Origin: Pacificoceanicola onchidii
GTDB lineage: Bacteria; Pseudomonadota; Alphaproteobacteria; Rhodobacterales; Rhodobacteraceae
DNA length: 64,000 bases
Assembly: GCF_004804335.1 (NCBI RefSeq)
Contig: NZ_SRXY01000003.1
Coordinates: 248,001-312,000 of the forward strand
Direction: 5' to 3'
Position numbers and translations under genes: made by a program. The notes under the pieces are model-generated. The model was not told the DNA's origin and ran no database searches. It saw only the letters and a list, made by a program, of their open reading frames with translations. Shown piece after piece: positions 8,241-15,613 of this stretch (its first letter is position 1; every line of letters starts with the position of its first letter).

Positions 8241-9509
8241 ATGACAAGCTTTGTGACGAATATGTCGTCGCAGGTGGCGTTGCGCACGTTGCAAGCCATC
8301 GCGACAGATGCCGACCGCGTGCAAAATGCGCTTGGGACGGGAAAACGGGTGGCCAACGCGCAGGACAATGCCGCGTTCTGGGCGCTTTCGAAAACGGTGG
8401 AAGCGGATGTCGCGGGGTTTGTCGCGGTCCAATCCAGCCTCGACATGGGGAAGGCGACGATATCGGTTGCGCGCTCCGGGGCGGAATCCCTTGTCGACAC
8501 GCTGGGGAACATGAAGCAAACAATCATCGCTGCCGATACTCCGGCGGCGGACGCGGAAAAACTGCAAGCCCGCTTCGAGGCACAAATGGCGCAGGTGGAA
8601 ACCGTGGTGCGCTCGGCGCAGTTCAACGGTCTGAACCTGTTGCGCGACGAAGGGGCCGGCGAAGAAACCGGCGATTTCGACGTGATGGCCTTTGCGGGTG
8701 GACGCTTCGCCGACTCGCTGAAATTCAACGTGGCCCGACAGGACCTGCGTCTGGACGCGGCAGAGATCACGGCCGGGTCAACCGCGGTCTTCGACGCGCT
8801 GAATGCGATGTCAGGTGCGATGGAAAGCGGGGCCAGCCTGTCCGCCGGGGGCTCCTCCACCGTGACCGTCCGCGATTCCTTCGCCGCAGGGACCGGGTTT
8901 TCCTTGCAGATCACCGGCGCGAGCGGCGGGTTTTCGGGATTGAACACCACCTCCGAAAGCGATCTGGCTTTTGTTGCGGGCAACAGCGCCACCGGCAATG
9001 ACGTCAAGACGGCGCTGATCTCGGCCTTCAATAAACATATTACGGACAGTGGGTTATCGGGATGCGGAATCACCGCCACGGCGGGCGCCGCGACGGGTCA
9101 GATGACCATTTCGGTTGGCGCAGATGCCCCATCGGGAAGTTTCACCGTGCGCGTCCGGCAATATGATGCCACCGATAGCAGCGGGGGCGGCCTGGGGTTT
9201 CTGAACGGGTTGGACCTGACGCAGGCCTCGGACCGCACGGCGGCGCTCGACCGGATTGATCTTGCCGTCGATGTGGCCGCGCGGGCGGCGAGCGCCTTTG
9301 GGGCGGCAGAGCGTCAGATCGACGTGCAGGCGCGCTTTGCAGACGATATGGCGATGGTGCTGAAATCGCGGGTTGGCACGATGGTTGACGCGGATCTGAC
9401 CGCGGTCTCTGCCCGCCAGCAAGCGCTCCAGGTCCAGCAGAGCCTTGCTGTGCAGGCGCTGTCGATTGCCAACAGCAGCCCGCAGGTTCTCTTGCAACTT
9501 CTGCGCTAA
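8241..9509 (+). CDS. Flagellin (divergent, stand-alone)
   Basis: A 422-aa flagellin. The N-terminal D0/D1 region (ALRTLQAIATDADRVQ, then KRVANAQDNAAFWALSK and AQFNGLNLL) and the C-terminal helix (DLTAVSARQQALQVQQSL, ending PQVLLQLLR) match alphaproteobacterial flagellins. The middle, about residues 150-330, is a Gly/Ser/Thr-rich variable domain exposed on the filament. It has no signal peptide, as expected for export by the flagellar type III apparatus. No other flagellar genes lie in the window, so this may be a secondary or orphan flagellin. Its start MTSFVTN is preceded by a GGTGGGTG stretch. Confidence 0.88.
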   Translation: MTSFVTNMSSQVALRTLQAIATDADRVQNALGTGKRVANAQDNAAFWALSKTVEADVAGFVAVQSSLDMGKATISVARSGAESLVDTLGNMKQTIIAADTPAADAEKLQARFEAQMAQVETVVRSAQFNGLNLLRDEGAGEETGDFDVMAFAGGRFADSLKFNVARQDLRLDAAEITAGSTAVFDALNAMSGAMESGASLSAGGSSTVTVRDSFAAGTGFSLQITGASGGFSGLNTTSESDLAFVAGNSATGNDVKTALISAFNKHITDSGLSGCGITATAGAATGQMTISVGADAPSGSFTVRVRQYDATDSSGGGLGFLNGLDLTQASDRTAALDRIDLAVDVAARAASAFGAAERQIDVQARFADDMAMVLKSRVGTMVDADLTAVSARQQALQVQQSLAVQALSIANSSPQVLLQLLR

Positions 9510-9525
9510 GCCTCTGGCTTAGCGC
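9503..9525. terminator. Perfect hairpin shared by two convergent stop codons
   Basis: Ten-base arms GCGCTAAGCC and GGCTTAGCGC pair perfectly around a TCT triloop and are followed on the plus strand by GTGTTTTC. The flagellin stop (9507-9509) is in the left arm and the hydrolase stop (9519-9521, minus strand) in the loop-proximal part of the right arm. Confidence 0.75.
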
Positions 9526-10172
9526 GTGTTTTCTGTCAGGCGGCGTTTCACGTAGCCGGTGACGTTGTCGATCATCGTGTCCATGTAGGGCTCTTCAAAG
9601 AAGTGCCCGGAGCCGTCGATCTCGTCATGGGTGATGGTGATACCCTTCTGCTCGTGCAGCTTGTTCACCAGCGCGCGCGTATCGGCGGGCGGGGCCACCT
9701 TGTCGGCGGTGCCGTTGATGATCAGACCCGAAGACGGGCAGGGCGCGAGGAAAGAGAAGTCGTACATGTTCGCCGGCGGCGACACCGAGACAAACCCTGT
9801 GATCTCCGGGCGGCGCATCAGCAGCTGCATGCCGATCCAGGCGCCAAAGGAGAAACCGGCCACCCAGCAGTGCTTGGAGTTCTGGTTCATTGACTGCAGG
9901 TAATCGAGCGCGGAGGCCGCATCGGACAACTCGCCCACACCCTGATCATATTCACCCTGAGACCGGCCCACGCCCCGGAAGTTGAAGCGCAGAACCGTGA
10001 ACCCCATTTTGTAGAACGCATAGTGCAGGTTGTAGACAACCTTGTTGTTCATCGTTCCGCCGAACTGCGGATGCGGGTGCAGCACGATGGCAATCGGCGC
10101 GTCACGGTCTTTTTGCGGGTGGTAGCGGCCTTCCAGGCGGCCTTCGGGTCCGGGAAAGATGACCTCGGGCAT
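9519..10172 (-). CDS. Alpha/beta hydrolase (dienelactone hydrolase-like)
   Basis: A 217-aa soluble hydrolase. HPHPQFGGTMNNKV near residue 33 is the oxyanion region typical of the YfhR/CC3319-like alpha/beta hydrolases. GFSFGA holds the nucleophile Ser (G-x-S-x-G), followed by NGTADKVAP with a likely acid Asp and GSGHFF with the catalytic His. The substrate is unknown. It is divergent from iscR; the 188-bp intergenic region contains the iscR promoter and operator, which could also affect this gene. Confidence 0.82.
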   Translation of the reverse strand: MPEVIFPGPEGRLEGRYHPQKDRDAPIAIVLHPHPQFGGTMNNKVVYNLHYAFYKMGFTVLRFNFRGVGRSQGEYDQGVGELSDAASALDYLQSMNQNSKHCWVAGFSFGAWIGMQLLMRRPEITGFVSVSPPANMYDFSFLAPCPSSGLIINGTADKVAPPADTRALVNKLHEQKGITITHDEIDGSGHFFEEPYMDTMIDNVTGYVKRRLTENTR

Positions 10173-10208
10173 AAAACGGGTTTTCCTCTTGCGGCCTCAG
10201 GTGAATTC

Positions 10209-10237
10209 TTGACAAATTCAGTCGGCAATATTAGAAA
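10209..10237 (+). promoter_or_regulatory. Candidate iscR promoter
   Basis: A consensus -35 TTGACA (10209-10214) is followed after 17 bases by TAGAAA (10232-10237). The -10 element lies within the IscR-type palindrome, so a bound repressor would block polymerase. Confidence 0.6.
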
Positions 10238-10245
10238 CATTCTAA
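10231..10245. promoter_or_regulatory. Iron-Rhodo-box / IscR operator
   Basis: TTAGAA-ACA-TTCTAA is a perfect inverted repeat. In Rhodobacterales the Iron-Rhodo-box has this form and is attributed to IscR. Its overlap with the candidate -10 element 116 bases before iscR fits autorepression. Confidence 0.75.
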
Positions 10246-10296
10246 ATCGAGCGCCGCTGTGGTACACGGTTTCGATCAGGCTGGATTGCAGATAAG

Positions 10297-10320
10297 CAAT
10301 TGACAGGCTGAGGTCAATTG
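10297..10320. repeat. Inverted repeat in the iscR leader
   Basis: Perfect 8-bp arms CAATTGAC and GTCAATTG are separated by 8 bases, between the promoter and the iscR start. It could be a second operator or an mRNA hairpin. Confidence 0.55.
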
Positions 10321-10360
10321 AATTGCCACCCGAATCGCGGGTGCGGGAAGGGGGAATGCC

Positions 10361-10825
10361 GTGAAACTGAGTACGAAGGGGCGCTATGCCATGGTGGCGC
10401 TGACCGACATCGCCCTGCAACCCGAAGGCACCCTTGTCACGCTGAGCGAGATTTCCAAGCGGCAGGACGTGTCGCTGCCGTACCTCGAACAGCTTTTCGT
10501 CAAGCTGCGCCGCGCCGGTCTTGTCGATTCGGTGCGCGGTCCGGGTGGCGGGTACAAGCTGGCCAAGTCCGCGTCTGACATTCGTGTTGTGGATGTTCTG
10601 AGCGCCGTGGATGAAACGGTGGACGCGATGCACAAGGGGGCAGGGGCCTCCGGCGCGGCCTCCGGCTCGCGCGCGCAGTCGCTGTCGAACCGTCTGTGGC
10701 AGAGCCTCTCGGCGCAGGTCTATGTGTACCTGCACCAGACGCGACTTGCGGATGTGATCGACAACACGCTGGCCCCGTGCCCGGCGGTGCCGTCGATTTT
10801 TGCGGTTGTCGATGAGGACAAGTGA
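10361..10825 (+). CDS. iscR: Rrf2-family regulator IscR (single-cysteine type)
   Basis: A 154-aa winged-helix repressor of Fe-S biogenesis genes. MKLSTKGRYAMVAL, VSLPYLEQLF and VRGPGGGYKL are hallmark Rrf2/IscR sequences. The classical three-Cys cluster-binding loop of E. coli IscR is absent: the region around residues 90-105 is Gly/Ala/Ser-rich, and the only Cys is Cys140 near the C-terminus. This agrees with the unusual IscR described in Rhodobacter sphaeroides, which has one cysteine. The start is GTG at 10361, after GGAAGGGGG. It heads the suf operon and has an Iron-Rhodo-box upstream. Confidence 0.92.
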   Translation: MKLSTKGRYAMVALTDIALQPEGTLVTLSEISKRQDVSLPYLEQLFVKLRRAGLVDSVRGPGGGYKLAKSASDIRVVDVLSAVDETVDAMHKGAGASGAASGSRAQSLSNRLWQSLSAQVYVYLHQTRLADVIDNTLAPCPAVPSIFAVVDEDK

Positions 10826-10838
10826 CACCGGTCGGTAG

Positions 10839-10885
10839 GCCGGGGCTGCGCCCCGGCGTTTTGGATATTTGAACAGAGAAGAAGC
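10839..10885. repeat. Intergenic hairpin plus GGATATTT element, copy 1
   Basis: Perfect arms GCCGGGG and CCCCGGC (loop CTGCG) are followed by GTTTTGGATATTTGAACAG and AGAAGAAG. The same tail occurs at 63778, and an inverted version with its own hairpin occurs at 49391. The tail overlaps the ribosome-binding region of the cysteine desulfurase gene. Confidence 0.7.
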
Positions 10886-10895
10886 AGGGGCAGCG

Positions 10896-11939
10896 GTGAG
10901 CCGGACCTATCTTGACTGGAACGCGACAACGCCTTTGCGGGCAGAGGCGCGCGCGGCCATGCTGGCCGCGATGGACGTGGTCGGGAACCCGTCCTCCGTG
11001 CATGCGGAAGGCCGTGCCGCCAAGGCGATTGTCGAAAAGGCGCGGGCGCAGGTGGCCACGGCCTTTGGCGCGGATGGGGCGGATGTGATCTTTGTCTCCA
11101 GCGCGACGGAGGCGGCAGCGCTGGCTTGCGCCGGTCAGGGTTATCTTGGCGCGGCGATCGAGCATGACGCGGTTGCGGCCTGGGTGGACGATGGCCTGCC
11201 CGTGGATCAGGCGGGCGCCGTTCAGGTCGCGGATCCCGCGCGGTCCGTATTGCAGGCCGCCAATTCGGAGACCGGGGTGATCCAGGCCCTGCCGCAGGGT
11301 CTGGCGGTGGTGGATGCCACCCAGGCTTTTGGAAAATTACCTGTGGCTTTCAACTGGATGGGCTGCACCATGGCGCTGATTTCCGCGCACAAGCTGGGTG
11401 GGCCCAAAGGCATTGGCGCGCTGGTGATCAAGCGCGGCACGGACATCGCCGCGCAGATCAAGGGCGGCGGTCAGGAAATGGGACGGCGCTCCGGGACGGA
11501 AAATGTCATTGGAATCGCGGGGTTCGGTGCCGCAGCGCAGGCGGCGGCGCGGGATTTGGCGGATGGCGTCTGGGAGCCGGTGGAAGAATTTAGAAATATT
11601 CTAGAAATAACTATTGAGGCTTTTGCAAAAGAGACTATTTTCATCGGGAAATCCGCGGACCGCCTGCCGAACACATCCTGCTTTGCCCTTCCCGGTTGGA
11701 AAGGGGAGACGCAGGTGATGCAGATGGACCTCGCCGGATTTGCCATCAGCGCCGGCAGCGCTTGCTCCAGCGGCAAGGTGCGCGCCAGCCGCGTGCTGAC
11801 AGCGATGGGGTATGACGACGCGGTTGCGTCGAGTGCCATTCGGGTGAGCCTTGGCCCATCCACAACCAAAGAAGAGGTCCTGCGTTTCGCCGACGTCTGG
11901 GCCGAGAAATACCGGAAGCACCGCGCGCGGGGCGCCTGA
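10896..11939 (+). CDS. iscS: Cysteine desulfurase, IscS/NifS type
   Basis: A 347-aa PLP enzyme that removes sulfur from cysteine for Fe-S cluster assembly. It begins TYLDWNATTPL. The PLP-binding Lys is in SAHKLGGPKG (Lys166), and the persulfide Cys in SAGSACSSGK (Cys290). The GTG start at 10896 gives the usual N-terminus; a TTG nine codons upstream is possible. It is second in the iscR operon, 16 bp before sufB. An AT-rich island (11583-11650) in the GC-rich gene contains a near-perfect IscR-type palindrome. The shorter length and SACSS loop fit the class I desulfurases that head suf operons in Rhodobacterales. Confidence 0.9.
   Translation: MSRTYLDWNATTPLRAEARAAMLAAMDVVGNPSSVHAEGRAAKAIVEKARAQVATAFGADGADVIFVSSATEAAALACAGQGYLGAAIEHDAVAAWVDDGLPVDQAGAVQVADPARSVLQAANSETGVIQALPQGLAVVDATQAFGKLPVAFNWMGCTMALISAHKLGGPKGIGALVIKRGTDIAAQIKGGGQEMGRRSGTENVIGIAGFGAAAQAAARDLADGVWEPVEEFRNILEITIEAFAKETIFIGKSADRLPNTSCFALPGWKGETQVMQMDLAGFAISAGSACSSGKVRASRVLTAMGYDDAVASSAIRVSLGPSTTKEEVLRFADVWAEKYRKHRARGA
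11590..11604. promoter_or_regulatory. Iron-Rhodo-box-like palindrome inside iscS
   Basis: TTAGAA-ATA-TTCTAG differs from a perfect inverted repeat by one base and closely resembles the operator at 10231. It lies in an AT-rich patch of the coding region. Function is inferred from similarity only. Confidence 0.4.
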
Positions 11940-11955
11940 CCGAGAGGAAACGTGA

Positions 11956-13488
11956 ATGTCAGCTATGGATGAAGTCACCGTCAAGGATGGCGTGGATCAG
12001 GAAACCGTGGATGCGGTGAAGTCTGTCGGCACGTATAAATACGGCTGGGACACCGAGATCGAAATGGAATACGCCCCAAAAGGGCTGACCGAAGACATCG
12101 TGCGCCTGATTTCGTCCAAGAATGACGAGCCGGAGTGGATGACCGAGTGGCGTCTGGCTGCCTACGAGCGCTGGTTGCAGAAGGAAGAGCCGAACTGGGC
12201 GATGGTCGACTATCCGGAAATCGATTTCCAGGATCAGTATTACTATGCCCGCCCGGCGAGCATGACCGAGAAGCCCAAGTCCCTCGACGAGGTCGATCCC
12301 AAGCTTCTGGCGACCTACGAAAAGCTTGGTATTCCGCTGAAAGAACAGATGATCCTTGCCGGGGTCGAGGGGGCCGATGGCTCCCCTGCCGAGGCCAAGG
12401 AGGGCGAGCGTCGGGTGGCCGTGGATGCGGTTTTCGATTCCGTTTCTGTCGGCACGACCTTCCAAAAGGAGCTGAAAGAGGCGGGCGTGATCTTCTGCTC
12501 GATCTCCGAGGCGATCCGCGAACATCCCGAGCTGGTGAAGAAATACCTCGGCTCGGTGGTTCCGGTTTCGGACAACTTCTATGCCACGCTGAACAGTGCG
12601 GTCTTCTCTGACGGGTCCTTTGTTTACGTGCCGCCGGGCGTGCGCTGCCCGATGGAGCTTAGCACCTATTTCCGCATCAACGCCGAAAACACCGGCCAGT
12701 TCGAGCGCACGCTGATCATCGCGGACAAGGGCTCTTATGTCTCTTACCTCGAAGGCTGCACCGCGCCGCAGCGCGACACTTCGCAGCTGCACGCCGCTGT
12801 GGTTGAAATCATCATCGAGGAAGACGCGGAGGTTAAATACTCTACCGTGCAGAACTGGTTCCCCGGGGATGAGAACGGCAAGGGTGGCATCTACAACTTC
12901 GTCACGAAACGCGCCGACTGCCGGGGCGACCGGGCGAAGGTGATGTGGACGCAGGTCGAAACCGGCTCTGCCGTGACCTGGAAATACCCGTCCTGCATCC
13001 TGCGCGGTGAAGAGAGCCAGGGCGAGTTCTACTCGATTGCGATTGCCAACAACCACCAGCAGGCCGACACCGGCACGAAGATGGTGCACCTGGGCAAGAA
13101 CACCAAATCGCGCATCGTGTCGAAAGGCATCAGCGCGGGCGTGGCCCAGAACACCTATCGTGGTCTTGTGTCCATGCACCCCAAGGCCAAGGACAGCCGC
13201 AACTATACCCAGTGCGACAGCCTGCTGATTGGTGACAAATGCGGGGCGCATACGGTGCCTTACATCGAGGTGAAGAACAATTCCTCGCGCGTCGAGCACG
13301 AGGCGACCACCTCGAAGGTGGACGACGATCAGCTCTTCTACTGCCGCCAGCGCGGCATGGACGAAGAAGAAGCCGTGGCGCTGGTTGTGAACGGGTTCTG
13401 CCGTGAGGTTCTGCAGGCTCTGCCGATGGAATTTGCCATGGAAGCGCAACAGCTTGTGGCCATCTCGCTGGAAGGATCGGTGGGCTAA
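11956..13488 (+). CDS. sufB: Fe-S cluster assembly scaffold SufB
   Basis: A 510-aa SufB, the core of the SufBCD scaffold on which Fe-S clusters are built. Motifs: [51 protein letters not shown], and the C-terminal [21 protein letters not shown]. Length and conservation are typical. It follows iscS by 16 bp with GAGAGGAAAC as ribosome-binding site. SufC and SufD are encoded further down the same strand, separated by small passenger genes. Confidence 0.97.
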   Translation: MSAMDEVTVKDGVDQETVDAVKSVGTYKYGWDTEIEMEYAPKGLTEDIVRLISSKNDEPEWMTEWRLAAYERWLQKEEPNWAMVDYPEIDFQDQYYYARPASMTEKPKSLDEVDPKLLATYEKLGIPLKEQMILAGVEGADGSPAEAKEGERRVAVDAVFDSVSVGTTFQKELKEAGVIFCSISEAIREHPELVKKYLGSVVPVSDNFYATLNSAVFSDGSFVYVPPGVRCPMELSTYFRINAENTGQFERTLIIADKGSYVSYLEGCTAPQRDTSQLHAAVVEIIIEEDAEVKYSTVQNWFPGDENGKGGIYNFVTKRADCRGDRAKVMWTQVETGSAVTWKYPSCILRGEESQGEFYSIAIANNHQQADTGTKMVHLGKNTKSRIVSKGISAGVAQNTYRGLVSMHPKAKDSRNYTQCDSLLIGDKCGAHTVPYIEVKNNSSRVEHEATTSKVDDDQLFYCRQRGMDEEEAVALVVNGFCREVLQALPMEFAMEAQQLVAISLEGSVG

Positions 13489-13497
13489 GGCCCGGGC

Positions 13498-13526
13498 AGG
13501 GCCGGGGCAGAGCCCCGCCCTACGGA
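13498..13526. repeat. GC-rich palindrome downstream of sufB
   Basis: AGGGC and GCCCT arms enclose inner GGGGC/GCCCC pairing with an AGA loop. It may attenuate transcription between sufB and the genes below. Confidence 0.5.
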
Positions 13527-13558
13527 CAGTCGGGACAGCCGGGCAAGGGAGACGCACA

Positions 13559-13660
13559 GTGTTCGTCGCAGCCATCAGTCAAACCGTGGGCGCGGGCAAG
13601 GCCCGGCGGCTGGCGCAGGGCGTCCTGCGCAAGGCCGCTGCCGTGTCGAAGGCGGGCTGA
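13559..13660 (+). CDS. Possible 33-residue peptide
   Basis: A short frame starts with GTG after AAGGGAG and ends three bases before the next ATG. The peptide is basic and Ala-rich (FVAAISQTVGAGKARRLAQG). The ribosome-binding site and tight spacing hint at translation, but a peptide this short may be a chance frame. Confidence 0.3.
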   Translation: MFVAAISQTVGAGKARRLAQGVLRKAAAVSKAG

Positions 13661-13663
13661 GCC

Positions 13664-13840
13664 ATGGCACGGGCGGTCCTGATGACTTCGGTTCTGACTG
13701 GCGTCTTTTGTGCGCTCTTCTCGGTTGTTGTCGGGGCGCTCAGCATGGCGCTGTCGCCGCCCGTCCTGATCGGCCTGTCCTTTGTGTCTGGCTTTTGCGG
13801 CAGCCTCTTTGCCCAGCTTGTGATGAAGCGGGGGAAGTGA
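13664..13840 (+). CDS. Small membrane protein in the suf operon
   Basis: A 58-aa protein made almost entirely of two hydrophobic segments ([20 protein letters not shown] and [19 protein letters not shown]), ending in basic MKRGK. It is probably a two-helix inner-membrane protein. I recognise no family. It lies between sufB and the YbjQ gene in the same orientation, so it is likely cotranscribed with the Fe-S assembly genes. Confidence 0.6.
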   Translation: MARAVLMTSVLTGVFCALFSVVVGALSMALSPPVLIGLSFVSGFCGSLFAQLVMKRGK

Positions 13841-13916
13841 TGCGCCGCAGGATCGCAGATCGGGCCACAACCGGTTCCAACCCGGCGCATCGCGCGCAAA
13901 TCTTTGGAGAACAGCA

Positions 13917-14231
13917 ATGATTTTGACCACAACCCAATCCGTCGAAGGCTACAAGATCACCGACTACAAGGGCATCGTTGTGGGCGAGGCGATCATGGGC
14001 GCAAACGTCGTGCGGGATTTCTTTGCCGGGATCACCGACATCGTGGGCGGCCGCTCCGGCGCTTATGAGAGCAAGCTGCAGGACGCGCGCGAAACCGCGC
14101 TGCGTGAGCTGGAAGAGCGCGCAGCGGCGCGCGGGGCCACGGCGGTCGTGGGTGTGGATCTGGACTACGAAGTGGTGGGCGACAGCATGTTGATGGTCAG
14201 CGCTTCGGGCACGGCGGTGGTGCTCGGGTGA
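13917..14231 (+). CDS. YbjQ/UPF0145 family protein
   Basis: A 104-aa protein with [21 protein letters not shown] near the N-terminus and [21 protein letters not shown] near the end, the signature of the YbjQ (UPF0145, putative heavy-metal-binding) family. Members form pentamers, and their function is unknown. It overlaps the next gene by four bases (GTGA), implying translational coupling. The position between sufB and sufC suggests coexpression with Fe-S assembly. Confidence 0.9.
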   Translation: MILTTTQSVEGYKITDYKGIVVGEAIMGANVVRDFFAGITDIVGGRSGAYESKLQDARETALRELEERAAARGATAVVGVDLDYEVVGDSMLMVSASGTAVVLG

Positions 14232-14830
14232 GCACCCAGACCACCATAACACGCCCGGAACTGACCCTTCCGGAGGCCGAGGGCGCGCTGGTGCGTGCGG
14301 CCTACACGGCGGCGGATGTCATCCTTGAGTATGGCTCCGGCGGCTCGACCGTGCTCGCCTCCGAACTGCCGGGCAAGACGGTTTATTCCGTCGAATCCGG
14401 CAAGGACTGGGCGCTGATGATGCGCGGCTATCTGGCGGACAACCCACCGGCGGCGGGCACCGAGGTGGAGATCCTCTGGTCCGACATCGGTGCCACGAAG
14501 GAATGGGGTCATCCTGTGGATCACGAGCAGTTCCAGCGCTACCCGCGCTACGCGCTCGATGTCTGGGGCAGGGCGGGTTTCAAACAGCCCGATGTGATCC
14601 TGGTCGACGGCCGCTTCCGGCAGGCCTGCGCCCTGACCGCCGCCTACATGGCGCAAAAGCCTGTTACCGTGCTGTTCGACGACTATGTGCAGCGCAAACA
14701 TTACCACAAGGTCGAGGCAATCCTCGGCCAGCCGAAAATCACCGGGCGCATGGCCCAGTTCCATGTGACCCCGAGACCCATCGAGCCGGAGCGGCTGCTC
14801 TGGTTTGTCAATTTCATGCTGCGGCCCTGA
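14228..14830 (+). CDS. Methyltransferase-like protein (class I fold, putative)
   Basis: A 200-aa soluble protein starting with GTG at 14228. [15 protein letters not shown] resembles the SAM-binding E-x-GxGxS loop of class I methyltransferases, followed by [11 protein letters not shown] and [15 protein letters not shown] (acidic motif and strand 4). The core is small and lacks an obvious catalytic signature. It is coupled to ybjQ upstream, and 30 bp separate it from sufC. Substrate unknown. Confidence 0.68.
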   Translation: MSTQTTITRPELTLPEAEGALVRAAYTAADVILEYGSGGSTVLASELPGKTVYSVESGKDWALMMRGYLADNPPAAGTEVEILWSDIGATKEWGHPVDHEQFQRYPRYALDVWGRAGFKQPDVILVDGRFRQACALTAAYMAQKPVTVLFDDYVQRKHYHKVEAILGQPKITGRMAQFHVTPRPIEPERLLWFVNFMLRP

Positions 14831-14860
14831 GCGGCGCATCTGGACGAAGAGGAAACCGAG

Positions 14861-15613
14861 ATGCTGGAAATCAAGAACCTTCACGTGAAGCTCGAAGACG
14901 AGGACAAGCAGATCCTCAAAGGCGTCGACCTGACCGTCGAGTCTGGCAAAGTGCACGCGATCATGGGCCCGAACGGGTCGGGCAAGTCGACGCTCTCCTA
15001 TGTGCTCTCGGGCAAGGACGGTTACGAGGTGACCGAAGGCACGGCGGCGCTTGAGGGCGAGGAAATCCTTGAGATGGAAGCCGAAGAGCGCGCGGCAGCG
15101 GGCCTGTTCCTGGCGTTCCAGTACCCGGTGGAGATCCCCGGCGTCGGCAACATGACCTTCCTGCGCACCGCCGTGAACGCACAGCGCAAGGCGCGCGGCG
15201 AAGAGGAAATGACCTCTGCCGAGTTCCTCAAGGTGATCCGCGCCAAGGCCAAGGATCTGAAGATCGACGCCGACATGCTGAAGCGCCCGGTCAACGTCGG
15301 CTTCTCCGGTGGTGAGAAAAAGCGTAACGAAATCCTGCAGATGGCCATGCTTGAGCCGAAGATGTGCATCCTGGACGAGACCGACTCCGGCCTCGACGTG
15401 GACGCGATGAAGCTGGTCGCCGATGGCGTGAACGCGCTGCGTGATGCGGGCCGCTCTTTCCTCGTGATCACCCACTACCAACGCCTTCTGGACCACATCA
15501 AACCGGACGTCGTGCACATCATGGCGAATGGCCGTATCATCAAGACCGGCGGCCCCGAGCTGGCGCTTGAGGTCGAAACGCAGGGCTACGCCCATCTGCT
15601 TGAGGAGGCGTAA
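14861..15613 (+). CDS. sufC: Fe-S cluster assembly ATPase SufC
   Basis: A 250-aa ABC-type ATPase that drives cluster assembly on SufB-SufD. Walker A is GPNGSGKST (about residue 34), the Q-loop LAFQYPVEIPGV, the signature FSGGEKKRNEI, Walker B MCILDETDSGLD, and switch His in VITHYQRLL. There are no transmembrane segments, as expected. It abuts sufD: the stop TAA is immediately followed by the sufD ATG. Confidence 0.97.
   Translation: MLEIKNLHVKLEDEDKQILKGVDLTVESGKVHAIMGPNGSGKSTLSYVLSGKDGYEVTEGTAALEGEEILEMEAEERAAAGLFLAFQYPVEIPGVGNMTFLRTAVNAQRKARGEEEMTSAEFLKVIRAKAKDLKIDADMLKRPVNVGFSGGEKKRNEILQMAMLEPKMCILDETDSGLDVDAMKLVADGVNALRDAGRSFLVITHYQRLLDHIKPDVVHIMANGRIIKTGGPELALEVETQGYAHLLEEA

Noticed and set aside
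11959-13575. A 538-codon minus-strand open frame opposite sufB
   Set aside because: It is a mirror of the sufB codons, with no recognisable motif and a composition rich in His, Arg and Val.
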